From contig CP016211.1 of NCBI GenBank assembly GCA_001931535.1, positions 3,190,501-3,254,500 of the forward strand: a stretch of 64,000 bases of DNA, read 5' to 3'. The position numbers and the translations under genes were made by a program. The DNA is from Minicystis rosea (GTDB taxonomy: Bacteria; Myxococcota_A; Polyangia; Polyangiales; Polyangiaceae). A model generated the notes under the pieces. That model worked only from the letters and a program-made list of their open reading frames with translations. It was not told the origin of the DNA and searched no databases. Below are positions 13,922 through 26,165 of the stretch, piece after piece (positions within the stretch are counted from its first letter, which is position 1; each line of letters opens with the position of its first letter).

Positions 13922-13947
13922 CTCGGCCCCGTGCTAACGGGGCCGAG
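13922..13947 (+). terminator. Hairpin between the MopE-like gene and the phosphatase gene
   Basis: A perfect 10-bp inverted repeat (CTCGGCCCCG / CGGGGCCGAG) encloses a 6-nt loop. It lacks a T-tract and ends 4 nt before the ATG of the next gene. It may terminate the preceding transcript or hold the start region of the phosphatase mRNA in a structure. The sequence alone does not decide between these. Confidence 0.5.
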
Positions 13948-13951
13948 AGCG

Positions 13952-14599
13952 ATGCCCCCCACCAAGATCATCCTCGTCCGCCACGGCGAGACCGACGACA
14001 ACAAGAACTCCGTCTTCCAAGGCCAACAGGGCCGCGGGCTCAATGCGAAGGGCCGCGATCAGGCCGCCCGCTTGGCCGCGCGGCTCGCCGGCGCCGGCAT
14101 CGCCTTGGACGCGCTCTACACCTCCGATCTCGAGCGCGCGCACGAGACCGCGACCATCATCGGACGCGCCCTCGGGCTCACGCCCGCGCCCGATCCCGAT
14201 CTCCGCGAGGTTTTCCTCGGCTCGTGGCAGGGCCTCTCGCATGCGGAGATCGCCGTGCGTTTCCCGGACGAATGGGCCGCGTGGCAGCGCGGCGAGGACC
14301 TCAAGCGCGGCGGCGGCGAGACCTACGCCGAGCTCGGCGATCGCGTCAGCCGCGCGGTCCTTCGCATCGCCGAAGCGCATGCGGACCGGACGGCGGCGAT
14401 CGTCTCGCACGGCGCGGCCATCAAGATGTTCGTCGCGCGCCTGCTCGGCCTGGGAACGCCTGGTCTCCGGGCCTTCCGCGTCTCGCACAACACGGGCGTG
14501 ACCGTGGTCGAGCGCGGGGCGGGAGGGCCTTTTCGCCTGCTCGTGTGGAACGACGTCGCCCATCTCCACGACGCCGTCACCGAGGCCATCTCCACCTGA
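13952..14599 (+). CDS. Histidine phosphatase family protein (phosphoglycerate mutase-like)
   Basis: The 215-residue product has the catalytic motif LVRHGETDDN at its N-terminus, LYTSDLERAHETA, the acid region LREVFLGSWQGL, and the second catalytic His in IVSHGAAIKMF. This is the cofactor-dependent phosphoglycerate mutase/acid phosphatase superfamily, of the small soluble type (like GpmB, CobC or PhoE). The real substrate cannot be predicted. The ATG at 13952 fits the family start and is 4 nt from a strong hairpin. It is followed 88 nt later by a TPR lipoprotein on the same strand. Confidence 0.88.
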   Translation: MPPTKIILVRHGETDDNKNSVFQGQQGRGLNAKGRDQAARLAARLAGAGIALDALYTSDLERAHETATIIGRALGLTPAPDPDLREVFLGSWQGLSHAEIAVRFPDEWAAWQRGEDLKRGGGETYAELGDRVSRAVLRIAEAHADRTAAIVSHGAAIKMFVARLLGLGTPGLRAFRVSHNTGVTVVERGAGGPFRLLVWNDVAHLHDAVTEAIST

Positions 14600-14687
14600 C
14601 CATCGTGCCCGTCCACGTCGGCTGCGCGCGCGCGACATCCCGAGCTCTTCCCCTCGGCCCGCGCCCCGGTCTACGGTAGCGAGCAAG

Positions 14688-15716
14688 ATGAAGCGACTCC
14701 TCTCGTGCGGATTTCCCCGGTCTCTCGCGCTCGCGACGGCGGTGACCCTCGCGGCGTGCGGCGGCGAGCCTCCGCCCCAGGCCCCCGTGCTCACGGCCGA
14801 TCCTCCGGCCCCGCCCGCGACGGCGACCACCACGGCCGACGACGGCGCCGCCCAAACGGAGATCGAGCGCGGCGTCGCCTACGTGAAGAACGAGAAGTTC
14901 GCCGAGGCGAAGGAGCACTTCAAGAAAGCCCTCGCCATCAAGCCGACCCCCGCCGCGTGGACGTACCTCGGCGTCACCGCCGAGAAGACCGGCGATCGCC
15001 CCGGCGCCGAAGATGCCTACAAAAACGCGCTCAAGCTCGACGGCGGCTTCACCGAGGCCGCCGAGAACCTGAGCGCGCTCTACCTCGATGAGCCCGCGCG
15101 TCCCGACGAAGCCATCGCCGTGCTCAAAGCCGCCCTCGAAAAGGCGAAGGACAGCGGCAGCCTCCTCCAGAACCTCGCCTTCGCCTACGGCCTCAAGGGC
15201 GACGTCGAGTCCGCCAGCAAGGCCTACGAAGCGGCCCTCGCCAAAGGCGAAGACGCGCGCATCCGCTTCGCCTACGGCACGATGCTCTACGAGAAGAAGC
15301 AGCCCGAGAAGGCCGCCGTCCAGCTCAAGAAGGCCGTCGACGCCGCCAAGGACGATGCTGCCCTCCTCGCCACCGTCGGCCGCCTGCTCGGCGCCACCAA
15401 GGCCTTCGGTGATTGCGTGAAGGCCTTCGACAAGGCCATCGGCATCAAGAGCAACGAGCCCGAGTTCTTCGTCCGCCGCGGCACCTGCAAGCACGAGCTC
15501 AAGGACGAGGACGGCGCCCAGAAGGACTACGAGGCGGCCATCCAGGCCGACCCCAAATTCGCCGCCGGCCACTACTACCTCGGCCTTTCGCTGCTCTCTC
15601 AGAACAAGCGCGTCTTCGCCACGCGCGCCCTCGAGAAGGCCGCCACCTACGGCAAAGACAGCCCCATCGGCAAGTCGGCCAAGGACAAGCTCATCGAGCT
15701 GAGCAAGAAGAAGTGA
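14688..15716 (+). CDS. TPR-repeat lipoprotein
   Basis: The 342-residue product has a signal with lipobox LAAC (Cys 25) and a Pro/Thr/Ala-rich linker to about residue 55. The rest is at least six tetratricopeptide repeats, for example AYVKNEKFAEAKEHFKKALA, AEDAYKNALKLDGGFTEAAE and ASKAYEAALAKGEDARIRFA. Such lipoproteins serve as protein-interaction scaffolds at the outer membrane (compare Tgl and PilF-type proteins), but the repeats here are generic. It converges on the VTT-domain gene with 3 nt between stop codons and no obvious terminator. Confidence 0.82.
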   Translation: MKRLLSCGFPRSLALATAVTLAACGGEPPPQAPVLTADPPAPPATATTTADDGAAQTEIERGVAYVKNEKFAEAKEHFKKALAIKPTPAAWTYLGVTAEKTGDRPGAEDAYKNALKLDGGFTEAAENLSALYLDEPARPDEAIAVLKAALEKAKDSGSLLQNLAFAYGLKGDVESASKAYEAALAKGEDARIRFAYGTMLYEKKQPEKAAVQLKKAVDAAKDDAALLATVGRLLGATKAFGDCVKAFDKAIGIKSNEPEFFVRRGTCKHELKDEDGAQKDYEAAIQADPKFAAGHYYLGLSLLSQNKRVFATRALEKAATYGKDSPIGKSAKDKLIELSKKK

Positions 15717-15719
15717 CGC

Positions 15720-16367
15720 CTACGCCTGCGGAGGCGGCCCGGCGTCCTCGGGCTTCGCTTCCTCGGGCTTCGCGTCCTCGCGCTTCACTTCGTTCGGCGT
15801 CGCCTCTTCGGTCTTCGCCTCTTCGGACGGCTGCACCGGTCCTCCGAACCAGCCCAATTTCCGAGCGATCGCGGTAATCACCGCCACGAGCACCCCGCCG
15901 GCGAAGAACGCCTCGAGCACCCACGCCGGCACGTCGATCACCTGCCCGAACGTCGCGATCACGAAGATGCGCGGGAACCGTCCGATCGCCACCGCCGCCG
16001 CATAGCGCGGCCACGGGTACCCCGTGAGCGGCATCAGCACCCGCGGACACATGAACGGCAGCGGCAGCGCCGCGAACAGCACCACCGTGAAGAACGGCGC
16101 GACCTTCGCCCAGCGCTCGGCCCGCTCGAACATCGGGTGCGCACGCGCACGCGCGAGCATCCCGATCTGGAACACGCGCCGCACCAGCACCCAATCGAAC
16201 ACCGCCGCAATCGCGCCGGCCACCGCCGCGAGCGTCGCCAAGACGAGCGGCGGGTGGTGCTTCACCGCCATCAGCGTGGCCGGCACCGGCGACTGCGACG
16301 CCGCCGACAGCACCACCACCATCACGAGGAAGTATCCGATCGGCCTCTGGACGAGCTCCTCCAGCAC
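15720..16367 (-). CDS. VTT/DedA-like membrane protein
   Basis: The 215-residue product has about five hydrophobic segments and the motif FAALPLPFMCPRVLMPLTGY followed by AVAIGRFPRIFVIATFGQVI, which fits the VTT (DedA/TMEM41) fold with its Pro-rich re-entrant loop and conserved Arg. DedA-type proteins move lipid carriers or phospholipids across the membrane. The C-terminal 35 residues are a charged tail of degenerate EDAKPEEAKPED-type repeats. It starts 3 nt after parB, so it is probably the last gene of a parA-parB-vtt unit, an unusual partner for partition genes. Confidence 0.65.
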   Translation of the reverse strand: MLEELVQRPIGYFLVMVVVLSAASQSPVPATLMAVKHHPPLVLATLAAVAGAIAAVFDWVLVRRVFQIGMLARARAHPMFERAERWAKVAPFFTVVLFAALPLPFMCPRVLMPLTGYPWPRYAAAVAIGRFPRIFVIATFGQVIDVPAWVLEAFFAGGVLVAVITAIARKLGWFGGPVQPSEEAKTEEATPNEVKREDAKPEEAKPEDAGPPPQA

Positions 16368-16370
16368 GGC

Positions 16371-17261
16371 CTACGCCCCGATCAGCGAAAGCACCCGATC
16401 CAGCTCGTCGAGCGATCCGTACATGATCGCCAGCTCGCCCTTGCCGTTGTTGTCGCGCACCTCGACCTTCGTCCCGAGCCGCCGCATCAGCCGCGCCTCG
16501 AGATCTCGGATCGCCGGTGAAGACGCCTTCGCCTTGTTCTCGTCCGCCGCGGGCGCGCCCTCGTCCTTCGTCCGCGCGGCGCGCACGAGCTGCTCCACCT
16601 TGCGCACCGGGAGCTTTCCGCGGACCGTCTTCTCCGCGATGTCGGCCATCGCCTTGTCGCTCGGCGCGCCGAGCAGCGCGCGCGCGTGACCCTCGGACAG
16701 CTCGCGCCCGATCACCATCGTGCGGATGCGCGGCGGCAGCTTCAGTAGGCGGAGCGCGTTGGCCACGGTGGCGCGGTCCTTCCCCACGCGCTCGGCCAGC
16801 GTCTGCTGCGTGTAGCTGTACTCCTTGATGAGCCGGTCGAACGCCTCCGCGATCTCGATGGGGTTGAGATCGGCGCGCTGCACGTTCTCGACGAGCGCCA
16901 GCTCGAACGCCTCCTTCGGGGAGACGTCCTTGACGACGACGAGGACCTCTTTGAGCCCCGCGCGCTGCGACGCGCGCCAGCGGCGCTCACCCGCGATCAG
17001 CTCGAACTTGTCGGTCCCCTGCCCGAGCCGCCGCACGATCACGGGCTCGATGAGCCCATGCTCCTTGATCGAGTCCGCGAGCTCGGTCAGCTCCTGCTCG
17101 TCGAAGTACTGCCGCGGCTGCCCGGCCTGCGGCACGATCTTCTCGACCGGGCAGATGAACGCCTGTCGCTCCGGCCCGGCCCCTGCGGGCGAGGGCGGCG
17201 CCGGGAGCAGCGCATCGAGCCCGCGCCCGAGCGCTCGCCTCTGGGTCTTGTCTTGGCTCAT
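16371..17261 (-). CDS. parB: Chromosome partition protein ParB
   Basis: The 296-residue product starts MSQDKTQRRALGRGLDALLP, the conserved ParB N-terminus that stimulates ParA. The CTPase/nuclease-like domain has Box I EQELTELADSIKEHGLIEPV and the Box II arginines in IAGERRWRAS, then ENVQRADLNPIEIAEAF. The helix-turn-helix (TQQTLAERVGKDRATVANAL) contacts parS, and a C-terminal dimerisation domain closes the protein. The start overlaps the parA stop by 4 nt (ATGA). I found no site with the known CACGTG-centred parS arms beside it. Confidence 0.95.
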   Translation of the reverse strand: MSQDKTQRRALGRGLDALLPAPPSPAGAGPERQAFICPVEKIVPQAGQPRQYFDEQELTELADSIKEHGLIEPVIVRRLGQGTDKFELIAGERRWRASQRAGLKEVLVVVKDVSPKEAFELALVENVQRADLNPIEIAEAFDRLIKEYSYTQQTLAERVGKDRATVANALRLLKLPPRIRTMVIGRELSEGHARALLGAPSDKAMADIAEKTVRGKLPVRKVEQLVRAARTKDEGAPAADENKAKASSPAIRDLEARLMRRLGTKVEVRDNNGKGELAIMYGSLDELDRVLSLIGA

Positions 17262-18079
17262 GGGCGAAGCTTCGCCTCTTTCACCTTCGGCCGGCCCTTG
17301 CCCTTCTTGACCACGCCGTTCGCGTCGAGGATCTCGCGGGCCAGGCTCAAGTAGCCCTGCGCGCCGCGCGATTGCACGTCGTAGAGCAGCGCCGGCTTCC
17401 CGTGCGAGGGCGCCTCGCTGAGCTTCACGTTGCGCGGGATGATCGCGTCGAACACGTGAAAATGCGCCTTCACCTCGTCCGCGACCTGGTGGGTGAGCGA
17501 GTTCCTCCCGTCGAACATCGTGAGCACGATGCCTTCGAGGCCGAGCTCCTGGTTGAACGCGCCCTTCACGCGATCGATCGTGGCCATGAGGTGCGTCAGC
17601 CCCTCGAGCGCGTAGTACTCGCACTGGAGCGGCACCACCACGCGCGTCGCCGCCGTGAGCGCGTTGAGCGTGAGCAGGCCGAGCGAGGGCGGGCAGTCGA
17701 GCACCACGAAGTCGTAGCCCTCGACGTGCGGCCGGAGAGCGTCGCGCAGGCGCGTGGCGCGATCGGGCGCGTCGACGAGCTCGAGCTCGACGGCCACGAG
17801 ATCCTGCGTGGCGGGCACGACGTCGAGCAGGGGCACGGCCGTGCGGCGCACGACGTCGGGCAGCGTGGCCTCGCCGATGAGCACGTCGTACAGCGAGCGC
17901 TCGATCGTCTGCCGGCGCACGCCCACGCCGCTCGAGGCGTTGCCCTGCGGATCGCAATCCACGAGCAGCGTGCGCTGTTCGGCTGCGGCCAGGCTGGCGG
18001 CGAGGTTGACCGCGGTGGTCGTCTTGCCAACCCCGCCTTTCTGGTTGGCGACGGCGTAGATGACGGGGGAGCTTGCCAT
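17258..18079 (-). CDS. parA: Chromosome partition ATPase ParA (Soj)
   Basis: The 273-residue protein has the deviant Walker A NQKGGVGKTT (residues 12-21, with signature Lys), Walker A' LVDCDPQGNAS, and Walker B DFVVLDCPPSLG. PRNVKLSEAPSHGKP is typical of chromosomal Soj/ParA. It has no N-terminal HTH, so it is of the small chromosomal type. The ATP-bound dimer binds DNA non-specifically and moves ParB-parS complexes. The C-terminal tail is rich in Lys (KKGKGRPKVKEAKLRP). A second ParA-type gene occurs at 30958-32364. Confidence 0.95.
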   Translation of the reverse strand: MASSPVIYAVANQKGGVGKTTTAVNLAASLAAAEQRTLLVDCDPQGNASSGVGVRRQTIERSLYDVLIGEATLPDVVRRTAVPLLDVVPATQDLVAVELELVDAPDRATRLRDALRPHVEGYDFVVLDCPPSLGLLTLNALTAATRVVVPLQCEYYALEGLTHLMATIDRVKGAFNQELGLEGIVLTMFDGRNSLTHQVADEVKAHFHVFDAIIPRNVKLSEAPSHGKPALLYDVQSRGAQGYLSLAREILDANGVVKKGKGRPKVKEAKLRP

Positions 18080-18524
18080 TTGGGGCGGGATACGTGCCGC
18101 CGGGACCCGGCGTTCGTCGGCGGTTCCTACACGAGCCCTGGGCAGGTGTCACGGCCTCGCGCAACACCGGCGAAGGGGGCCTCCGGCAACGACCAGGACC
18201 CGTCAAGAGGTTCGGCAGCATTTTGTTGGCCGCAAACCCTCATCTGGGTACAACTACCGACATGTCGTCCGATGTAGGTGTTGGTGGTCAACGAGGAACG
18301 TCGTCGCGGTCGAGCAAGCTCCGCGAGGCGCTCGTGGGCGGCCCGGAGGCGCGTGGGGTGGATCGCATCCTCGCCGAGTCCTTCTGGCGCTCCTCGTCGA
18401 AGCCGAACGGCGCTCCGGCGCCTGCATCGCTCGCCCGCGTCTGCACGCTCCCCGTTCGCCGTCCCTGACCGCCCGACCCGACCCACTTCGCGCGGCCGCG
18501 CCCGCGCATCTTTTGGAGGAAAAC
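18080..18524. other. Intergenic region between parA and the 56-residue gene
   Basis: About 445 nt separate two divergent genes. I find no coding signal that would support the short frames present. The region must contain the parA promoter and the promoter of the 56-residue gene, but no canonical elements are clear. A moderately AT-richer patch lies at about 18215-18262. Confidence 0.4.
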
Positions 18525-18695
18525 ATGGCCCTTCCCAAGTCGTTCCAGAACTTCGCCGAGTTCGAGCGTGAGGTCATCCGCAGCAGCAACCGCGTCGGCC
18601 TGACCTTCGAGGACATCGCCGTCGACGACGCCTTCGACGCCGAGATCGAGGTCGCGAGCGACGATCCGTTCGAGTCCATGCGCGACGACTACTGA
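18525..18695 (+). CDS. Small acidic protein, 56 residues, unknown
   Basis: The ATG at 18525 has a near-ideal ribosome binding site (TTGGAGGA, 18513-18520, 4 nt spacer) and the frame shows strong G/C third-position bias. The protein starts MALPKSFQNFAEFEREVIRS and ends with a very acidic tail (DAEIEVASDDPFESMRDDY). There is no membrane segment or signal. It stands alone, about 220 nt ahead of a strong terminator (18918-18957) and ahead of tig. The strong initiation signals suggest an abundant product. I do not recognise the family. Confidence 0.7.
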   Translation: MALPKSFQNFAEFEREVIRSSNRVGLTFEDIAVDDAFDAEIEVASDDPFESMRDDY

Positions 18696-18917
18696 GCCAC
18701 GCGAACGAGGCGGTCGCCCCTTCCCGGATCGCCCGAGCCGCAGCGCACGTCGCGCCGCTCGGGCCTCACGAGGTCGTCTTCGATCTCGTGCGAGGCGCGC
18801 CTCACGTGGCTCTCTCGGTCGCGCATCGAGCGCGCGGCCGTCCCCGGGTTCGAGCTTGCTCGTGCTCGCGGACGGCGGCGGTGCCCGCAACAGATGTGAT
18901 CCCCTCCCGGGATCCTA

Positions 18918-18957
18918 GAGCCCCGGCGGCCGCCTCTCCGCCGGGGCTCACTTTTTT
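18918..18957 (+). terminator. Rho-independent terminator ahead of tig
   Basis: A perfect 12-bp GC-rich stem (GAGCCCCGGCGG / CCGCCGGGGCTC) has an 8-nt loop and is followed after AC by six T residues. It is the clearest intrinsic terminator in the window. It would end transcription from the 56-residue gene and insulate tig, whose start is 80 nt downstream. Confidence 0.9.
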
Positions 18958-19036
18958 CCATGCTCGAACGCACGTGCGGACGAGCGAGCCTCTTGACCCA
19001 TGCGGGCTTGCATGGCAGTAGCCGCCCCCCAAGGCC

Positions 19037-20305
19037 ATGCAAGTCACCGTCGAAAAGCTCTCCCCCGTGCTCGTCGAACTCCAGGTCCAAGTGCCCGTCG
19101 ATCGGGTCCGGAGCGAGATCGACAAGGCGTACGCTTCCATCGCGCGGACCGCGCACGTCAAAGGCTTCCGCCCCGGCAAGGCGCCGCGCGCGGTGCTCGC
19201 CCACCTCTACGGCGGCCGCATCGCGTCGGACGTGGCGCAGCGGCTGGTCGACGAGACGCTCAACCAGGCCCTCGCGCAGCAGTCGGTGCAGCCGCTCTCG
19301 CAGCCGGCCATCGCGCCCGTCGATCTCAAGCCCGAGGAGCCGTTCTCGTACAAGGCTCGCTTCGAGGTCCGCCCCGAGATCGCCAGCGTGAAGTGGGACG
19401 GCTTCGAGGTGACGCGCCCCGCCACCGCCGCCACGGACGCCGCCGTCGACGCCGAGATCCAGCGCCTCCGCCGCGAGCACTCCACGCTCCAGGCCCCCGC
19501 CGAGGAGCGCGCCGCCAAGGCCGGCGACGTCGCCACGGTCACCTTCCTCCTCGAGGTCGATGGCAAGGTCCAAGGCCCGAGCGAGCCGCAGGAGATCGAG
19601 ACCGAGGTCGGCAGCGGCGAGGTCATGAAGGAGATCGACGACGGCCTCGCCGGCCTGAAGCCCGGCGACACGAAGGACGTCACCGTCGACTTCTCCGATC
19701 GTCACGCCAACGCCGAGCTGCGCGGCAAGAAGGGCGTCTTCAAGCTCACGCTGAAGGACGTCAAGGAGCGCGTCTTCCCCGAGATCGACGACGAGTTCGC
19801 CAAGGACTGCGGCGAGGACAACCTCGAGAAGCTCCGCGAGTCGCTCAAGGGGAAGATCGAGAAGGAGCTCAAGCAGAAGGCCAGCGACAACGTCGCCGAG
19901 CAGCTCGTCATCGAGCTCTGCAAGGCCAACACGATCCCCGTCCCGCCTTCGCTCGTCGAGCAGCAGGCGCAGATGACGGAGCGCGAGCTCTTCGCGGCCG
20001 CGCGCCGCGCCGGCCAGCGCCTCGATCAATCGGCGGACCTCAAGGCCCGCGTCCGCGCCGACGCCGAGATGAAGGTCCGCGCCGGCCTGCTCATGGCGGA
20101 GATCGCCCGCGAGAAGCAGGTGCAGGTGACGGAGGAGGACATCGAGAAGGGCTACGGCGAGCTCGCCGAGCAGACGGGGAAGAACGTCGCCAAGATCAAG
20201 GCCGAGTACCGCGATCCGAAGAAGCGCGAGCAGCTCATCGGCATGATCCTCGAGGACAAGATCCTCGACCTGATCGAGTCCGCGGCGAAGGTCACCGAGG
20301 CCTGA
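19037..20305 (+). CDS. tig: Trigger factor
   Basis: The 422-residue ribosome-associated chaperone starts with the ribosome-binding domain (MQVTVEKLSPVLVELQVQVP) and the signature FRPGKAPRAVL. An FKBP-type peptidyl-prolyl isomerase domain lies at about residues 155-240 (KAGDVATVTFLLEVDGK; GLKPGDTKDVTVDF). A C-terminal helical substrate-binding domain holds ELCKANTIPVPPSLVEQQ and the GKNVAKIKAEYRDP arm. Length is normal. The order tig-clpP-clpX-lon is a common proteostasis arrangement. A strong terminator follows, so tig is probably transcribed separately from clpP. Confidence 0.95.
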   Translation: MQVTVEKLSPVLVELQVQVPVDRVRSEIDKAYASIARTAHVKGFRPGKAPRAVLAHLYGGRIASDVAQRLVDETLNQALAQQSVQPLSQPAIAPVDLKPEEPFSYKARFEVRPEIASVKWDGFEVTRPATAATDAAVDAEIQRLRREHSTLQAPAEERAAKAGDVATVTFLLEVDGKVQGPSEPQEIETEVGSGEVMKEIDDGLAGLKPGDTKDVTVDFSDRHANAELRGKKGVFKLTLKDVKERVFPEIDDEFAKDCGEDNLEKLRESLKGKIEKELKQKASDNVAEQLVIELCKANTIPVPPSLVEQQAQMTERELFAAARRAGQRLDQSADLKARVRADAEMKVRAGLLMAEIAREKQVQVTEEDIEKGYGELAEQTGKNVAKIKAEYRDPKKREQLIGMILEDKILDLIESAAKVTEA

Positions 20306-20336
20306 CGCCCGGCCGCGACGGATCGCTTCGTCGCGA

Positions 20337-20358
20337 CGGGGCCCGATTCCGGGCCCCG
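20337..20358 (+). repeat. Perfect GC hairpin just after tig
   Basis: A 9-bp inverted repeat (CGGGGCCCG / CGGGCCCCG) with loop ATTC lies 32 nt after the tig stop codon. It has no T-tract. It may protect the tig mRNA 3' end or assist the true terminator about 100 nt further on. Confidence 0.5.
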
Positions 20359-20447
20359 AAACGATGAGCTCGCAGTCGCCCACGAATCGCGGGCGATCCC
20401 GTGCCTCATCACGAGATCACGTGATCGATGCATTCGTCGTCGACACG

Positions 20448-20488
20448 AGGGAGGAGCCCGCCAAGCGCGCGCTCCTCCTTCGTTTTTT
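20448..20488 (+). terminator. Rho-independent terminator of tig
   Basis: A 10-bp stem (AGGGAGGAGC paired with GCTCCTCCTT, including one G-T pair) encloses a 13-nt loop. It is followed by CG and six T residues at 20483-20488. Its position 143 nt after the tig stop codon fits a tig terminator. Confidence 0.85.
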
Positions 20489-20598
20489 CAGGTCTCCCGC
20501 CCTACACCATGCACCGGATTGGTGTTTGGGGCTTGCGGAGGGTAGTCTCCGGGCCCACGACTAGGGCTCCCTGCGCGCATGGCCGCGCCGGGTTGATC

Positions 20599-20708
20599 GA
20601 TGGGGCCGCGCGCGGCCCCGAACCCCGGGCCGGCAAGCCGGTCCTTGTCGAACCCCGCCAGAAGATGATGGGGCCGCCCCCAAACCCCGGGACCGGCAGA
20701 GCCGGCCC
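20599..20708 (+). repeat. Two GC-rich palindromic repeat units upstream of clpP
   Basis: Two units of 42-46 nt (20599-20644 and 20667-20708) share the order GATGGGGCCGC, AACCCCGGG, CCGGCA then GCCGG. Each can form two small hairpins. The first is preceded by GTTGATC, as are the two repeats after clpX (23073-23134), so they appear to belong to one dispersed family. They lie in the clpP leader, within 125 nt of the start codon. Confidence 0.6.
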
Positions 20709-20723
20709 GACCTGGAGTTGAGA

Positions 20724-21401
20724 ATGCGACGAATCGAGACCCGCACCCAGGCCGTCGAGTTCCTCGAGCGCGAGCACCTCGCGGTGCGCGAGATGGGCTA
20801 CGTGCTGCCGACCGTCACCGAGGTCACGCACCGCGGTGAGCGCGAGTGGAACATCTTCAGCCGCCTGCTCAAGGATCGGATCGTCTTCATCGGCACCGAG
20901 ATCGACGACTTCGTCGCGAACGCCGTCATCGCTCAGTTCCTCTTCCTCGAGAGCGAAGACCCCGAGAAGGACATCCAAGTCTACATCAACAGCCCAGGCG
21001 GCGTGGTGACGTCCGGCCTCGCGATGTACGACACCATGCAGTATGTCCGCTGCCCCGTGTCGACGATGTGCATCGGCCAGGCGGCGTCGATGGGCGCGGT
21101 CCTCCTCGCTGCGGGCCACAAGGGCCGTCGCTTCGCCCTGCCCCACGCGCGGATGATGATCCACCAGCCGCTCGGCGGCGCGCGCGGCCAGGCGACCGAC
21201 ATCGAGATCCAGGCGCGCGAGATCAAGAAGATGAAGGAGACGCTCATCGACATCCTCGTCGACGCCACGAGCAAGAACCGCGACGAGCTCGCGAAGGACG
21301 TGGAGCGCGACTTCTATCTGTCGGCGGGTCAGGCGAAGGAGTACGGCCTCATCGACGAGGTGCTCCCGAAGCGCAACAAGACGACCTCGACGGAGAAGTA
21401 G
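20724..21401 (+). CDS. clpP: ATP-dependent Clp protease proteolytic subunit
   Basis: The 225-residue serine protease starts at ATG 20724, preceded by TGGAG 7 nt upstream. It has [39 protein letters not shown] (oxyanion loop), the catalytic Ser in [14 protein letters not shown], and the catalytic His in [20 protein letters not shown]. The catalytic Asp lies in the [22 protein letters not shown] region. The N-terminus is some 25 residues longer than in E. coli mature ClpP ([20 protein letters not shown]), which may be a propeptide or a hydrophilic extension. ClpX is encoded 377 nt downstream. Confidence 0.95.
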   Translation: MRRIETRTQAVEFLEREHLAVREMGYVLPTVTEVTHRGEREWNIFSRLLKDRIVFIGTEIDDFVANAVIAQFLFLESEDPEKDIQVYINSPGGVVTSGLAMYDTMQYVRCPVSTMCIGQAASMGAVLLAAGHKGRRFALPHARMMIHQPLGGARGQATDIEIQAREIKKMKETLIDILVDATSKNRDELAKDVERDFYLSAGQAKEYGLIDEVLPKRNKTTSTEK

Positions 21402-21415
21402 AGGCGACCCGGGAC

Positions 21416-21444
21416 GCTCGCGAAATCAGCGGGATTTCGCGAGC
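21416..21444 (+). terminator. Strong hairpin in the clpP-clpX gap
   Basis: A perfect 11-bp stem (GCTCGCGAAAT / ATTTCGCGAGC) with a 7-nt loop lies 14 nt after the clpP stop codon. No T-tract follows. It could be a transcript-end protector or a partial terminator, making clpP exceed clpX in expression. The remaining roughly 330 nt up to clpX contain no other recognisable element. Confidence 0.55.
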
Positions 21445-21778
21445 GGTACGCGGTTCGGAAGAGCGGGTCGGCGAGGACGGACAGCGGCGCGGGCAGGCCC
21501 CTACGAGGCGAAAGATCAACCGGACGCCTGCTTGCGACGATGGGACCAGGGGACTAGAATCCGGCGCGAAGGTTTTGCAGAAAAGGCCGCACCAAACGAT
21601 GAACGCGGAGATCGTGATCGCGGCCTGAACGTGGCTCCTCCCGGGCGATGCCGGCGGGCCGCGCGAGACGAAGACCGAGACCGAGAGCGGCGCGCGAGAC
21701 GCGCCGACGCAGCGTGAGCGAGGGGCGTCGCGACGACCCTTCACATGGCGGTAGACCCCGGGGCCCGGGCGGCCCCAC

Positions 21779-23053
<1,275 letters not shown>

Positions 23054-23072
23054 TCGCGTCGCATCGCGTCTC

Positions 23073-23134
23073 GTTGATCGGATAGGGCCCCGGCCCCATC
23101 GGTCGCGTTGATCGGATGGGGCCCCGGCCCCATC
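23073..23134 (+). repeat. Tandem 28-nt palindromic repeats between clpX and lon
   Basis: Two direct copies (23073-23100 and 23107-23134) differ at one base and are 6 nt apart. Each is GTTGATCG followed by GATGGGGCC-CC-GGCCCCATC, a 9-bp inverted repeat around a 2-nt centre (the first copy has one mismatch). The same GTTGATC...GATGGGGCC start is seen upstream of clpP at 20592. This looks like a REP-type dispersed element and may also act as transcript-end structure for clpX. Confidence 0.7.
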
Positions 23135-23223
23135 CGGGCTTCGGTTGCGAGATGCGTCGCTCGCGCGAAGCAAGCAATGCTGAGCGATTCTGGGCCTGCA
23201 AGAGCGGGCCTCGCGTGATCACG

Positions 23224-23370
23224 ATGCCCGATGATCACACACAGAGCATCGCGAAGAAGATGGTCGAGAGGTTGCGGGGGAGGCAGCTTTCGGCGACGCG
23301 AGGACCTTCTCGACGGGACGACGTGCGATCGCGCATCGCGGAGATGATGCAGTCGTCCGCGAGCGCATAG
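23224..23370 (+). CDS. Possible small protein, 48 residues (doubtful)
   Basis: A short frame from ATG 23224 encodes a basic, helix-compatible sequence ([30 protein letters not shown]). Codon bias is weaker than in neighbours and there is no clear ribosome binding site. The rest of the roughly 500-nt clpX-lon gap holds the palindromic repeats and presumably the lon promoter. I list this only because nothing else explains the frame. Confidence 0.2.
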   Translation: MPDDHTQSIAKKMVERLRGRQLSATRGPSRRDDVRSRIAEMMQSSASA

Positions 23371-23596
23371 GTCGCCAAGCGATCGATCCAGGCCCTCGTG
23401 GCGCGCGTGCGATGCGAGGCTCCGCTGCGTCGCGGTGGGTCGTTCGCTTCGCTGCGGCCTCGTCGATGATCGAGCTTACGATGACGTTCGTGGGGAGATC
23501 GCTGCCGGAAGGTCGCGGCTTCGCTGGGCGTGTGCTACCAAACGTGGACGGATGAACAGCCCGGGCGGGGTCCGGGCGAAGGGACGAGCCCTGGGG

Positions 23597-26101
<2,505 letters not shown>

Positions 26102-26125
26102 GCCTCCCCATCCTTCGGTCGAATC

Positions 26126-26165
26126 GAAGCGCTCGGTCATCTTCGACCGGGCGCTTCGTCTTTGA
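26126..26165 (+). terminator. Terminator after lon
   Basis: A 13-bp stem (GAAGCGCTCGGTC paired with GACCGGGCGCTTC, one T-G pair) with a 6-nt loop lies 25 nt after the lon stop codon and is followed by GTCTTTG. The T-run is short but the stem is strong. Confidence 0.7.

Noticed and set aside
20415..20426. GATCACGTGATC palindrome as a parS site
   Set aside because: It has the CACGTG core but not the TTCC/GGAA-type arms of known parS; a similar palindrome at 26164-26177 also lacks them.
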